Origin: Bifiguratus adelaidae
Taxonomy: Eukaryota; Mucoromycota; Endogonomycetes; Endogonales
Length of the DNA stretch: 64,000 bases
NCBI GenBank assembly: GCA_002261195.1
Contig: MVBO01000010.1
Coordinates: forward strand, 186,001-250,000
Direction of reading: 5' to 3'
Shown: positions 1-11,947 of the stretch, in pieces
How the letters are laid out: each line of letters opens with the position of its first letter
Position numbering within the stretch: position 1 is the stretch's first letter
Notes under the pieces: model-generated
Told to the model about the DNA's origin: nothing
Seen by the model: only the letters and a program-made list of their open reading frames with translations
The model's database searches: none
Program-made: the position numbers and the translations under genes

Positions 1-321
1 CGGTATGCAGTGTTTGAAGGAATTCTTCGTTCTCTTGATAGTTTTCAGGGATAGTGGATGGAAGCGACGTGTTTCCAAGCTGTCATAAGTGCATCGTGAG
101 TATACGCGTAGACAAGCGTGTCGTCGCACGACCAAACCTACCTCTGCAGCCGTGTGTACTAAAGCAGGCCATTCAAGCTTGCTGACAATATTGGCCATAA
201 ACTCTGCGTTATATTCTGTCTCTACCATTTCAACCTCCACATCAGAGAACCGCAGAGGGAAGTTGTTGGCATTGCAGCCTTTTGCATGGCATTGAAGCAT
301 ATTGTGTGTGATGAGCCGCAT
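1..321 (-). CDS. TRM112: Trm112-type methyltransferase activator subunit (3' end outside window)
   Basis: Trm112 is the small zinc-binding partner that stabilises and activates methyltransferases acting on tRNA, rRNA and release factor eRF1. The first exon (321 to 142) reads MRLITHNMLQCHAKGC and continues with the family pattern FPLRFSDVEVEMVETEYNAE and a KLEWPALV segment, very close to animal TRMT112. A 62 nt intron (141 to 80, GTAGGT...ATGACAG) is followed by exon 2 with the typical YQENEEFLQTLH stretch, after which the window ends. The ATG at 321 is the natural family start. The gene lies tail-first 87 bp from the stop of adenylate cyclase on the same strand. The C-terminal part is not visible. 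Identification is by eye but the match is strong. Confidence 0.9.
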   Translation of the reverse strand, partial: MRLITHNMLQCHAKGCNANNFPLRFSDVEVEMVETEYNAEFMANIVSKLEWPALVHTAAEVGLVVRRHACLRVYSRCTYDSLETRRFHPLSLKTIKRTKNSFKHCIP

Positions 322-408
322 CCTGAACGAGCCTTGGCCGTCAAAAAGCAAAAAGTCGAAAATCACGTCACAAGCCACAGAGAAGTGTTCCATTATATAC
401 AAGCATGA

Positions 409-3400
409 TTACAATTGGGTTGCAATAGTATACATTTGCAACGCCCGGACAATATGTATTGGATCAATATCCAACGCTTCGCCCAGTCTACCAAGAGAGG
501 ATGAAAATCCTCCGACACGGTAGAGATAGAGGGCATTAACAGCATTCTGTCAGGGATATGATGAGCTGAATGCCGTGAAGTCCAGGTCACCTTTCTCTTC
601 CTTACCTCTATCCGGGTGACCAAATGCTCAATCAAGCCAAACAACTCCATTTCGCTAGCATGTTCCGGTATATCAAAGGTGAGCAATCTAGTCTGGATAA
701 TACGGCGGGTGTCAGGTTGTAGATCGTCTGATTGATGTATGGTATTGGCGACAGCTCGTTCGATGCGTATGGTCAAGATACCGAGAGATCGAATGAGTAT
801 CTTATCACTGGCGCGTGATGTTCCGCGGATCACATGATGATCCTTCGAGTGATCAAAGCAAACAATCGTCTCGAGCGTTTCTTGCATTGCGCCCTGTTGC
901 CTGGCGAGTGTGACAATCGTCTTGTCGAATTGGCAGCGATCCGCGAGCCTAGCGGGAAAGATCATGTGGAGAACTTCGGGAGTTTCAAGGCCCTTGAGCT
1001 TCCGGCCACCAATGGTCATGACGCCGTACTTGAGCTCATCCAGCTCATCCAGTTGTCGGCCTTGGTCACCAATGTGTGGATTAGGCGGTTGTAGACCACT
1101 CCGTTCGCTTTGGACTAGACCTCGCACTTGGTCCAACGCTACCAAGACGTCAGATGATACAAAAATCTGTCCACCATCCGCTGCCGATGAGATTCGACTG
1201 CCTCGATTGACCATTGGGCCGTAGTAATCCATGCGTTGGGTGATGGGGTCAATCTCGTAAACAGGGGTACCAAAATGAACTCCCATACGCACGGATAATC
1301 CACGATAAAGGACGCGATCGTGCAGAACAATTTCTTGACATTCGGTCGTCTCGAGTATTTCCTTTGGCCAATCTGCATCCAATAGTTCAATCTGGACCGT
1401 CAGACACCAAAGCAGAGCTGCAGTGATGGTTTGAAAGCACACCATGAACGCGTCGCCCTCGGTTCGGATCTCATAGCCACCAAGACTGCGCAATTGCTTC
1501 CGGAGAATCGTATTATGTACTCGCATACTGACTTGCATAGCCTCCGGAACCGTTTCCCATAGTAAAGTTGAATTGCGTATGTCAGAGAAGCACATGGCTA
1601 CCTCGCCAATGGGTGGAGGAACCTCTTTGGGCAATTGATCTACTGTGTCAGCTCCGAGATCCGAACGACCACCTCGCCTTGTGAGAGCAGCAACACTGGC
1701 CTGCGCTGATTCGGCAAATGGGCCGGTGTCACTGTTCCGACTACTTGAGCTACCGCCACGGGGAGTTCGGAACTTTTTGTCCCGCTTATCAAAAAGATCG
1801 CTGACACCGACGATCATGATCATCAAACTATCTTCAGTGCCGTATGTGATGGCGAAGTCTCGCACTTTCTGAGCAGCGAGCATCAGATCGTCTTTTTCGG
1901 TGCTGATGATGTCAATAACCGTCTGATGAGACATCTTGTCCCACAGAACCCGACTGGCAATCACCAAAAACTCGTCTTCGTCTGATAACTCGACTTCGAC
2001 AATATGTGGACTGGCGTTCATGGCCGGAAGATGATCCCAGAATCCAAAGCACTTGGATACTGGTATGTCGTTATCGAGCATTCCTGACGTCGAAACGTAG
2101 CCGTACCTGGCTTTGATGCGTCTGATCTCAGTAGGATCGAGTGGGAGATGCCTTTTTGTCAGCTTGACTGACTGTCCATTAGTTCTCGCCATGACTGCCA
2201 TGGAGTCTCCTACATTGGTAACACAAAGCCTGGTACCTGACAAATACGCAACGACCGCTGAGGATCCCGTCATGGATTCCTTTGGAAGCTGAAGGCCCAT
2301 GTCCTTCTCCAAGCCTAAAAAGGTCCTGCGCATTGCTACTGAAATACCTTCCCCTGGTCTAACGTATTTCAATTCAGAGGTGAGGGCGGTGGCGAAGTTC
2401 ATGTTGAGGTGATGAGCAATTTTGCAACCAGACTTGGATCCACCGCGACTCTCAAACATCCCAAACAAACATTCATCTTCACGATCGCGGAATCTTGGAA
2501 CCACCAAGTCCCAGGTTGACAGATGTTCGTTCAGACCGAGATAATCGGCCATACCATATGCAGTGCTGTTCACCTCAGACGTTGACGTACGTATACGGCG
2601 GTCTTCACTTTCGTCCGGAACCGTGACCAGTAGAGTTACATCCATCAATCCCAAAACACGTAGCCGTGTCAAAACACCAAAGTCGGACAGATTGCGATCA
2701 GCTGGTGGACGCTGTGTTTGATGACTCTTTTTGATTTCCAGCTTTGTGTTGCCTGAGAAGTTTAGGTATTTGAGCTCCAAATTCCAGTTCCTAAAGCATG
2801 TTTCAGCTTAGAAAGCATTGAAAAGTTCGCAACTTACCAATTCCAATCGTACAACCAATTGGAAATGTTGTACTTTAAAGTATTGTTTCCAACATCCAGT
2901 ACCAGTAATTTCCGCAACTTGCCTAGCTCCGCAGGCAATGTCTGCAACTTGTTTCCATTGAGATGCAGCACTCTGAGAAACGTCAATTTCTCTATATCTT
3001 CCGCCGGAACCGATGTGAGATGATTGCCGGATAGATACAGCTCAAAGAGATGAGGATGACAGAGGCCACCTTGGGGAATATCGTAAACTCGATTGAAGCT
3101 GAGATTGAGGATTCGAAGTTCAGTAAAAAGACTGAGAGGTTCAAAGACATCCTCGGTCAGCCGATTGTCGCCGAGACAGAGACATTTCAAAGAGTATGAC
3201 ATTGGATGCTGCTTTCGAGATGAATTGAACATGGTTGATCCCTTGAAGCCAGACACTTGCACGGAATCAAATTCGTACGAGTCTGCTGGAATTGACTGGT
3301 TCATATGGTCGGTAGTTGCGACTGGTTCCATTGGCGAGCTCGTAACCGTATTTGCATCGGGAAAAGTGTTGAGCAAATTAGACGAACAATTTAGGGTAAC

Positions 3401-6081
3401 CAGCGCTGCGCATAGCCAAATCTCTATTGGTAGACTCATGAGATTGTTTTGCTGCACATCAAGCATTTTGAGTTGTGTCAGGCGACCGATTTGAGGAGGC
3501 AATTGCTGCAGTTGATTGTTTTTGACGCTCAACTGAAACAGACTACGCAGACCGCCGATGGAAGCTGGCAAGCCGTTGAGAAGATTATTATCGAGGATGA
3601 GAACCTTAATTCCAACGACATGATCAAACACGTCCTCGGGTAGTGTACTAAGTTTACAGTTGGAAATATTGACATCGGTGAGGCTACTGGAGAGTGAAGT
3701 ATGATCGCCTAGGCTTCGTGTTGGACTGAGGTTGAATTGAGTGAGGTTGTTTTTAGACATCTTTAGCTGCTTGAGGTATCGGAATCGACAATCCACCACC
3801 GAGACGGCGTTATAGTCCACCTGCAATAGCTCCAAGTACGGCAGTTGCGAGACGCATTCCAGATCAGTAATGGCATTCTGTCGCAAATCGAGCTCCTTCA
3901 AGTTTCGCAGTTCCGCGAATGAAGGAGGTAATTCACCTTGAAGGTGGTTGGCTAGAGCATTGAACCGTTCAAGCTTTGTGAGATTGCCAATATTAGCAGG
4001 TAGCGATTCGATGTCGTTGAAGCTGATATCGAGATCCTTGAGGGATATCATCTCACACAGGAGGATGGGAAGCTCTCGAAGATTGTTGTTGCTGAGATTG
4101 AGGGTATGTAGACGATTGAAATATGCAAAATACGTGGGTAGATCGGTTAGCTGATTGCTGCAGAAGTTGATGGCCTCCAATTGCTGCATATTATCCAATG
4201 GGCCATCCTCAACATCCTCAAGCCGATTACACGACAAGTCGAGGCGCCGAAGACTTGAAAGGTGACGTAGACTTGATGGTATCGCGGACATGTCATTGCC
4301 AGACAAGCGCAATTCAGTGAGGGATGTGCAAAGCTGAATAAAGTCGTTCGGCAACTCGATATGCAGATTCTTGGACAGATCCAAGATTTGGATCATGCCG
4401 GCCCGCTTATATAACGATATGGGAACCGCTGGAAGATTGCGATTGTGAAGACCGACATATGTGAAATCTCCAAATTGATCAAGGTCATCAATCGAGTTTG
4501 GCACAGGCGCGTCAGAGAAGGTGAACCGGATCAAGTATGAATGATCCTCCCTGCCAACATCCTCTAAGCGATCCTGTAGATTGTAGCCCATTTTCTCCAA
4601 CAAGTCTATCTGTATGACCAGCGGTCGCTCGCTGGGATCCAATAAGCGTCTTAGGCGTCCACGCTGAAGAAAGATGGCGTAGCTGTGAGGCATTCCTTTC
4701 TTGAGCCATAGCTTTTTATGCATCATCTGTACTAGTTCGCCAGCAGTTGTTTGCGGTGAGCAAGACAAAGTTGCAAATGTACCGTCTGGTCGAAATATCC
4801 GAATGCAATAATCTGGTCGCCGCTTACTAGAGGTTGTGAGCGAACTAGTGTGCTCCATGATGTGTCCAGCGGAGGATTTGCGTGAGGAGGAAGTAGAATC
4901 CTCACCCGAAGGGTAAGTGTGGCGAGTTGGGGACAAAACTGCCCATGATTCCGGGGGTTGCCAACTTTCGTACGGTTCCTTGGACGCCTGTAGCAGAGGT
5001 AAGACGGAGGGTCGCCTTTGGTTCAAATTTGACTCGTCTGCGAAAGGTGCAATGTCTCTGATTCGAGCGGGATTAAGCGTATCTAATGTGCCGCCATCGG
5101 TGAGATTGAGAAATGGTATGGCAGGAGCTGAGTACGGTTGATTGGCGTGACGATCTCGCAGCTGATCTTGCTGAGCTTGAATCTTTTTGAGATGTTGCGC
5201 CAATTCAACAATGGAAGGACCGGTGGCGACGGCGTTAGGATATACGTCAGGGAGGGATTGATTGGACATGTCCGTTCTATCGAGAGGGCTGATTGAATGG
5301 ATATCATCGTAGGCTTTGATGATACCGTCCATATCGTTCAGATTTGGGTCAATGTAAGTCGGCCAAGCGCCGTTTTCTGATGAGTTGCTGATATTTGCTC
5401 TTGCATCTGTGCCGTCAAGACTGTGATCCCGCCGTGGCGGCGTACTAGGCTCTCGCCGCCTGGCTACTTGATTGCCAAAGAGAATCTTTCCTCCTCCAAA
5501 CATGTGAGCGCTCATTAAGGGGTAGTCATCGGGGTAGTACTGTTCTGGTTGTGGAGTGGATGAAGGAGTAGGAAATTGCGTGTCAATCGTGTCTTGACTG
5601 CCCTTGCGATAGGTCCAGTCTGGCGGCCGTAAATCTAGCGCAAAGTGGTCAACTTGCGGTATAACCACATGGCTGGACAGAATCAACACTTACTGTCTGT
5701 AAGGGCGACTGCCGGATCCTTCTCCTTGCTTCTATTGCGCTTGAACCCAAAGATGTTGCGCCGATGATCCTTTTCTTTCTCCACAACGTCCGTTTCGTGT
5801 CCACTACGCGTCGTCGATGTTGACGATGGCGCTTGACTTGTTCCAGCCTTTCTGATGGCTGGCGTCCCATCTCGCGATGGTACCGCATCATATTGAGCGA
5901 ACGGCGACGGGTTCTTGCCATAGCTATGGTCGTAGTACCGTTGCTTGCTAGAATGCGGGGATGTTGTGGCAGGGGACGCGTTGGATGAAGCGTTGTCCTT
6001 CATACCAAGCTCTGGCACGGAACGCGCACTCTTCAATCTGTGCGCCACCTCTTCTTCCTCTCCCTCGTTCGACTCACCCAT
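409..6081 (-). CDS. CYR1: Fungal adenylate cyclase (RA, LRR, PP2C-like and cyclase domains)
   Basis: Makes cAMP from ATP and is the Ras-controlled source of cAMP for PKA signalling in fungi. Four exons: 6081-5694, 5652-2838, 2790-606 and 546-409, giving about 1841 aa. In order there is a low-complexity N-terminus, a Ras-associating domain near residues 400-495, a long leucine-rich repeat array near 530-1080 ending in the fungal signature YDWNWNWNLELKYLNFSG across the exon 2/3 junction, a PP2C-like domain near 1130-1400, and the class III cyclase domain near 1460-1650 with the metal-binding Asp in CFSDIRNSTLLWE and a second Asp in IRTEGDAFMVCF. Removing the last intron (547-605) gives a C-terminal extension ending IATQL. 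In-frame ATGs lie at 6138 and 6081; I chose 6081, so the start is uncertain. It faces the M24 peptidase ATG at 6084. Confidence 0.93.
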
Positions 6082-6083
6082 GC

Positions 6084-7535
6084 ATGGACTTAGAAATGAA
6101 AGTGGAATTGCCAGAGAAAGGAATGGTGAGTGTGACATTTGGGTTGCATTGACTGACTTTTGCTCAGACAAGCTACCTTCCTGTGGTAGCTATTGGCTCA
6201 TTTCTGCTGGCGATCAGACTCTGTGTAGGAAACAGTTTTGAATTTGGCGCATTCACGCCCTCAAACACCGTAACTAATGCAGCATCTTCCATCCCCGACT
6301 TTTCACACCTGCAAGGTTTCTGCGCTCACGTTCCGCGGATAAAAGCCAGAGAGTACCTTGAGCGACAACAGCGTTTGGCCAAAACGCTCAAAGCACTCGG
6401 TGCATCTGCATTTATTGTAGAACCTGGTGCGAGTATGATTTACTACACGAACGTCGAGTGGGCCTTGAGCGAACGTCCTTTTGTGGCCATCATTCGACCG
6501 GATGACAGCAACAGCCAAGGTGTCAATGTCAGTTTTGTCTCACCATACTTTGAAGCCGATCGAGCGCGCCTGGTGATCAAGAATGCCAATCTCGGGAACC
6601 AAGTAGGCTTGTACGAATGGCAAGAGCATCTCTCTCCCTACGACACAATTCTCCAGGCCATAGTCGACGGTTTGGATGCAAACGCTGATCATTCGACGGG
6701 TCCTCAAGTACATTTGGATCGGACCATGCGACTTTTTCTCGCCTCCGGTATCACGGAAAAGCTGAAAGAATACAGCATTTCTTCGGCCATTGCAGCACCA
6801 GAGGTTCAAATTCTACGGACTATCAAATCGCCGGCAGAGATCGAGATCATGAGATGCGCAAACACAGGCACCGTTCGAGCACTACGCGAAGTGCGAAACC
6901 ACATCAAAGCTGGTCAGAGTGAATCGGACATTGCCGCCATGATCCACGCTGCCCTGAAAAATATCGGCTTGGTGGAAACCTGGGTGTTGGCATTAATTGG
7001 ACCTAGTGCTGCACTGCCTCACGGTGAGGCAGGTACCAATCGAGTGGTAGACGGAATCAATATCCTCATGGACGCAGGCGGCCGTCTGCATGGTTACGAG
7101 TCGGACATCACTCGAACTATCTTTTACCGGAAAACACCCTGGTCTCCCGTCAATCAAACCCATGTCAACTCTTGGTACGATGTAAAGGAGGCCCAAACAC
7201 GCGCCATGTTGGAAATCACATTGCCGAATCGTACCTGTGCCGATGTCGACCTGGCAGCTCGGGGTGCTCTGGCCAAGGATGGATTAGCGCGTTATTTTAC
7301 GCACCGCTTGGGCCATGGTATAGGCTTGGAGGGTCACGAGGAGCCCTACTTGAATCAAGGAAACCCTCAAGCACTCCAAGCAGGCATGGTGTTTAGTATA
7401 GAGCCGGGCGTGTATGTCCTAGGTGAATACGGCATTCGTCTAGAGGATATTGTTGTCGTGACTTTGGAATCTGACGGATCACTTGGTGTCGATTTGCTAA
7501 GCGGCGGTCTCGCCAAAGATCCCTATGATTTCTAG
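6084..7535 (+). CDS. M24-family metallopeptidase (Xaa-Pro dipeptidase-like), membrane-anchored or secreted
   Basis: Pita-bread-fold metallopeptidase of the aminopeptidase P/prolidase family, expected to cleave Xaa-Pro bonds. I read a short first exon from ATG 6084 (MDLEMKVELPEKGM), a 42 nt intron (6126-6167, GTGAGT...TTGCTCAG) and a long second exon, 469 aa in all. The junction creates a hydrophobic stretch TSYLPVVAIGSFLLAIRLCV that would act as signal anchor or signal peptide. All five dinuclear metal ligands are visible: Asp in LMDAGG, Asp in YESDITRT, His in HRLGHGIGLEGH, Glu in SIEPGVY and Glu in RLEDIV (about residues 314-440). An N-terminal creatinase-like domain precedes the catalytic one. 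Its stop lies 14 bp from the stop of the convergent ThrRS gene. The exon 1 call depends on the splice model; without it the frame has no ATG upstream of the domain. Confidence 0.87.
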
Positions 7536-7549
7536 TGTACAATAGCAGT

Positions 7550-9029
7550 CTACATGTAGGATCTCGTATCGTGTCTAAACATGTCCAAAACTTGTTCCAT
7601 GGTGCGTGTACCCAAGACTTGGCCTTCGCGCGTCCTCACATTGACGCTGCCGTCGTCCATTTCTTTTTGACCTACGACCATGATATAATTATATTGATCG
7701 AGTTGAGCCCGTCGAATCATCTTGTTGAGTCGATCGCGCGGTGAGGTGTCTATATCCACGTAAAAATGATCCACATCGGAATGACCTCGAACTAGGTCTT
7801 CTGATTCCGTAAGGGTATTTTGCGATAACTTGTACGCCACTTGCGCAGCATAATCGTGAAATTGGGGTGCCACTGGTATGACAATGCCTTGCCGAGGACT
7901 TAACCAGAATGGCCACTTGCCGCCCGTGTGTTCAATCAAGATGGCCATCATGCGTTCGATGCTGCCAAGAATCGCGCGATGAACAATGACTGGGGTTTTG
8001 ATTGACTCATCCTTGTCGGTATACGTGAGCTTGAAGCGGCGCGGTAGTTGGAAGTCTAGCTGAATGGTCGCAGTTTGGTGAGCCCTGCCATGCGCGTCTT
8101 TTACCATGATATCAATCTTGGGACCGTAAAACGCGCCATCGTGCTCCTTGATGGTCCAGGGTCGTCCACTGGCATCCAAGGCCGCTTTCAAGGCATTCTC
8201 GGCGCGATCCCATTCTTCAATGCTCCCGATATAATGTGACTCTGGCCGTGTGGAGAGCGTGAGCTGATACTCGGGAAATGCAAATACGCGATAGACAAAA
8301 TCGACAAAGGAGAGGCATGAGGTGATTTCGGGCAAGATTTGATCGTCTGCGCAAAAGATGTGAGCGTCATCTTGATGGAAACGTCGAACACGTGTTAGGC
8401 CTGTCAAGGCACCTGATGCTTCGTTCCTACCACCAAAGCATGAATATAAAACCACTCTCTCTTGTCATGCACTATTATCATTCCACCCACCGATGCAATG
8501 GACTGAAATCGGCCAAACGGACCGGCAGATCCCGCCATGATTTGGGTGTGCTATCAAAGATCAAACAATGACCGGGGCAATTCATGGGCTTTAGTCCAAA
8601 GAATCCTTCACCATCCTTGTCTCCATGCTCTATAGCCCCATGCTGCCCCCCATGCACTGTATACATGTCATCCTTGTAGTTTTCCCAATGCCCACTCTGT
8701 TCCCATAGATCCTTGCGATACAACAAGGGGGTCATCACTTCCCGATAGCCATACTGCGTATATTGTTCTCGTATAAAGTTGACAAGACGGGAAACAATGC
8801 GCGTGCCATGAGGCAGCATAAAGATCGACCCTGGACTTGTCGGGTGAGTGAGAAAGAGTGATTGTGCCTTCCCAATGGTCCGATGATCAATCTCGGGAGT
8901 AACGGGTGCTACAAGTTGCGCGTTGTCAGAGTAATTCCATGACCCTGCTGCTTCTTCCCTACCTGTATACCATCTCACACCTAATCGCGCTGTCACTGTT
9001 CTCCTTGTCAACACGCGCAGAGCCATCAT
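7550..9029 (-). CDS. MST1: Threonyl-tRNA synthetase, mitochondrial type
   Basis: Class II synthetase charging mitochondrial tRNA-Thr. Two exons (9029-8491 and 8426-7550) separated by a 64 nt intron give 471 aa, close to the length of yeast Mst1 and lacking the N-terminal TGS and editing domains of cytosolic ThrRS. The N-terminus (MMALRVLTRRTVTARLG) is Arg-rich and amphipathic as in a mitochondrial presequence. The catalytic core has GLKPMNCPGHC with the zinc-binding Cys, motif 2 around TRVRRFHQDDAHIFC and motif 3 GSIERMMAILIEH. A C-terminal anticodon-binding domain starts near IVIPVAPQFHDYA. Two ATGs (9029, 9026) precede the leader. The start is 29 bp from that of the divergent SF3A2 gene, so the two must share a promoter. 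Confidence 0.93.
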
Positions 9030-9058
9030 CAATTTGTCTTACTCTTTGCACTCGACAC

Positions 9059-9733
9059 ATGGACTTTCAACATCGGGTGGGTAGCAAGACGGGAGGTGGT
9101 GGCGTGGCTGGCCATGCGGAGTCAAACGTTGATCGGCGCGAACGGCTACGGAAACTCGCTCTAGAAACGATCGACATTACCAAGGATCCATACTTTATGA
9201 AGAATCACTTGGGATCCTATGAATGCAAGCTCTGTCTAACATTACACACCAATGAAGGATCTTATCTGGCACATACGCAAGGTAAAAAGCATCAGTCCAA
9301 CTTGGCGCGACGAGCAGCCAAAGAAGCAGCGGAACAAGCCATCGTTCAACCGGTGGCTAAAGTGGTAGGGCCGAAGCGAAATATCATCAAGATTGGACGA
9401 CCTGGATACAAGGTAGCCAAGGTACGGGATCCTATTTCACGACAACTTGGTCTATTGTATCAAGTACAGTATCCAGAGATTGGTGTGGAGGTGTTACCTC
9501 GACATCGCTTCATGTCGGCCTATGAACAAAAAGTAGAAGCGCCCAACAAGGCGTACCAGTATTTGATCTTTGCCGCCGAACCTTACGAAAACATTGCCTT
9601 CAAGATCCAGAGCAAGGAAATTGATAGGACTGAGGGCAAGTTTTGGTCGCATTGGGATCCCGACTCGCGAACCTATAGCTTGCAATTCTTTTATCGAAAC
9701 GATCGACCAACGGCATTCGAAGGCGTGGCATAA
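9059..9733 (+). CDS. SF3A2: Splicing factor 3A subunit 2 (Prp11 homologue)
   Basis: Subunit of the SF3A complex of U2 snRNP, needed for branch-site recognition and pre-spliceosome assembly. An intronless frame of 224 aa begins MDFQHRVGSKTGGGGVAGHA and contains the nearly invariant block DPYFMKNHLGSYECKLCLTL, the C2H2-type zinc finger (YECKLC with HTQGKKHQ) and the ESNVDRRERLRKLALETIDI helix. The conserved C-terminal domain (PRHRFMSAYEQK, AAEPYENIAFKI, EGKFWSHWDPDSRTYSLQF) ends the protein at PTAFEGVA. The long proline-rich C-terminal repeats of animal SF3A2 are absent, as in other short fungal forms. ATG 9059 is the family start. It is one of the few intronless genes here, which is curious for a splicing factor. 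Confidence 0.95.
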   Translation: MDFQHRVGSKTGGGGVAGHAESNVDRRERLRKLALETIDITKDPYFMKNHLGSYECKLCLTLHTNEGSYLAHTQGKKHQSNLARRAAKEAAEQAIVQPVAKVVGPKRNIIKIGRPGYKVAKVRDPISRQLGLLYQVQYPEIGVEVLPRHRFMSAYEQKVEAPNKAYQYLIFAAEPYENIAFKIQSKEIDRTEGKFWSHWDPDSRTYSLQFFYRNDRPTAFEGVA

Positions 9734-9862
9734 GGGGTGGCTTTTCCTTGGAGACAGCTGGTTGCGGTATATATCTCTTTTTGTTTGACAACGATCAGGA
9801 CATCTACACATCTACACACTTTTCTGTTTTGTACTATAGACCTCAATGGAACCATGTTATAA

Positions 9863-11691
9863 TTAACATGCTTTGCCGTGACATGCTTCCCATCCATTCA
9901 AGATGACGCTGAGACGACTCGATTTGCCTTTGCCGTGCGTGTTGTTGGTGCTTGCGGTCAATCCATTTACGTACCATCCACGTCCATTGGCGGTTGTGTC
10001 TGTTGAATATTTGAATCTTACCCCCTTGGCTCCAGCAGGCACCTGAATGTTCTCCTCGATCCAGCCAGCGCTATAGTTGGTATAGGGAGTCGTGGCTCGC
10101 ACCCATGTGGTGTTGTCGCCGGATGTTTCCACATAACCGTAATCGCAATCCGGTTCGGTATTGTACCAGGTGAAGTAGCTCAGGCTAGCTGCATCGGCGG
10201 GTAGGCTAGCGACCATACTACGGTTCAAAAGATTGCCGAATCCGGAAAAGTAGGTCGAGTCAAGGTGAGGAAGGGCAAGAGAAATGGCGGAAGCAAAGGT
10301 TTGGGAAGCGGATAGACGAGCTGGATTGGTAGATGGACCTGTGCGTGTTGGATGAACGCGGTTGGTCAGCAACAGCGAAACGGCTTGGTTTCGGAAGTCT
10401 ATGCTGACATAAGTACCGGTGTATCCAGTATGACCAAGAGTCCGCTCAGAACTGAATGCATCCATGTACCATTGTTGGTCAATCTCGAATCCAAGACCGT
10501 GATGATTGCCCGGAAAAGCCCAATTGTAATCGACACGCATGACCTGCACCGTTGACTCTTTCAAAACCCGTACGCCATTGTATGCACCTCCACGAAGATA
10601 CATCTCAAAGAATATTGCAAGATCATGAGCCGTCGAAAAGACTCCAGCGTGTCCGGCCACGCCGTCCAAGAACCATGCGTTTTCATCATGCACGGTACCC
10701 CAGACCAAACCACGGTTGGTGGGTGTGCCCTGAAATTCGGTAGCAGCAATGCGGGGTTTGAGGGTCATGGAATGATTGAGTGGATTGTAAATGGTATCCT
10801 TGAGACCAAGAGGACCTGTGATGACCTTTTGCATATACTCGTCCTGACGCATGCCCGTCCATCGCTCAATGAGGATACCCAGGGTAATGAGATTGACATC
10901 AGAGTAGAGATAGACCTGTCCAGGAGGATTTTGTAGTTTGCCGAGAAGGGTATTGTTGAGCCGAGTTGCTCGATCAGGGCCCAGGTCTTGCATGGCATAA
11001 TCTGGAGGAAAGCCTATCGAGAAGGCATAAGCACGCAACGACGCAATCGACTACAGAGGACCGACTTACCTGATGTATGCGTGAGTAACATGCGGATTGT
11101 AATGTTGCCTTTGCCGTTGACCGCAAATTCCGGTATATGGGATGCCACGGTATCTTCAATATTAAAGTATCCCTTGTCATATAGCGTCTACATATTGACA
11201 CATCAGGTGATGATGCCATTCCGTACCAAATTATCCACTCACCATAGCCATTGTCGTCGTAAATAACTTGGACATGGAGGCCAAATCCCAAATCGTCTCG
11301 GTGGTCGCCTGGATGGGATCAGCAGCCTTTGTAAAGTTACCGTCCGTGTAGAGATAAGAGTATCCATAAGCGTCATTCTTGACAATCTTGCCACTACGCG
11401 AGTAGCTCACTTGCGCACCCGGAACTATCGCGCAGCCATCAAAAACACGGACGCAAATTAGTTACCAATATCCTACTTACAGTATCGACCTTCAAGGTAT
11501 CCAGGCATCCAACTCTCCACTTGTCCCAGCTTCCCACTGACCACACCCACATCTTCTGGCCGACCGGTGGTCAGCGGCCCTCGCCCAATCACACCTTCGG
11601 CCCAAGCATTCTTGCTCTGCGATGCGCTTGGGGCAGCGTGAACTGCCAAGGCAGTAGCGATAAGCCCAAGAACGCTAGATTTGACCATCAT
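9863..11691 (-). CDS. Secreted serine beta-lactamase-related hydrolase (S12/class C fold)
   Basis: Serine hydrolase with the penicillin-binding/beta-lactamase fold; fungal members are usually esterases or peptidases of unknown substrate, so no antibiotic role is implied. Four exons (11691-11481, 11424-11243, 11187-11070, 11013-9863) give 553 aa. Exon 1 encodes a signal peptide (MMVKSSVLGLIATALAVHAA). The catalytic SxxK motif is in DLASMSKLFTTT on exon 2, the YxN-equivalent is YSD in VYLYSDVNLI, and the third motif is HTG in RTLGHTGYTGTYV. A C-terminal all-beta module of about 110 aa (WYNTEPDCDYGYVETSGDN) follows the lactamase domain. Asn-X-Ser/Thr sites are common, consistent with secretion. 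A TATA box lies 35 bp upstream of the ATG. Substrate cannot be told from sequence. Confidence 0.88.
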
Positions 11692-11725
11692 GTAGGAGCT
11701 GTAAGACCCATATTATGTTGGTGCG

Positions 11726-11732
11726 TTTTATA
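11726..11732 (-). promoter_or_regulatory. TATA box of the beta-lactamase-like gene
   Basis: The minus-strand heptamer TATAAAA lies 35 nt upstream of the ATG at 11691. This fits a short 5' UTR. Function is inferred from position only. Confidence 0.45.
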
Positions 11733-11947
11733 GACAGCAAAGACAAGGCTTCCATGACCGCGGATTTTCCATCCACGGCGGACTTTCAATCCGCAGGGTC
11801 AAATTGCCAATCTGATCCATGCCATTTGTGTGACAATCGCACGGTTGACTGGTCCTTGGACGCTTTGTTGCCACTCGAATAATTTACAACGACTCTAGAG
11901 ATATCCCAGCGGAATACTTATGTACATGCAAAGAGAGAGAAGGAGCA

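Noticed and set aside
11755-11805. GCGGATT...AATCCGC inverted repeat upstream of the beta-lactamase-like gene
   Set aside because: Short and imperfect around the loop; could be a regulator site but nothing further supports it.
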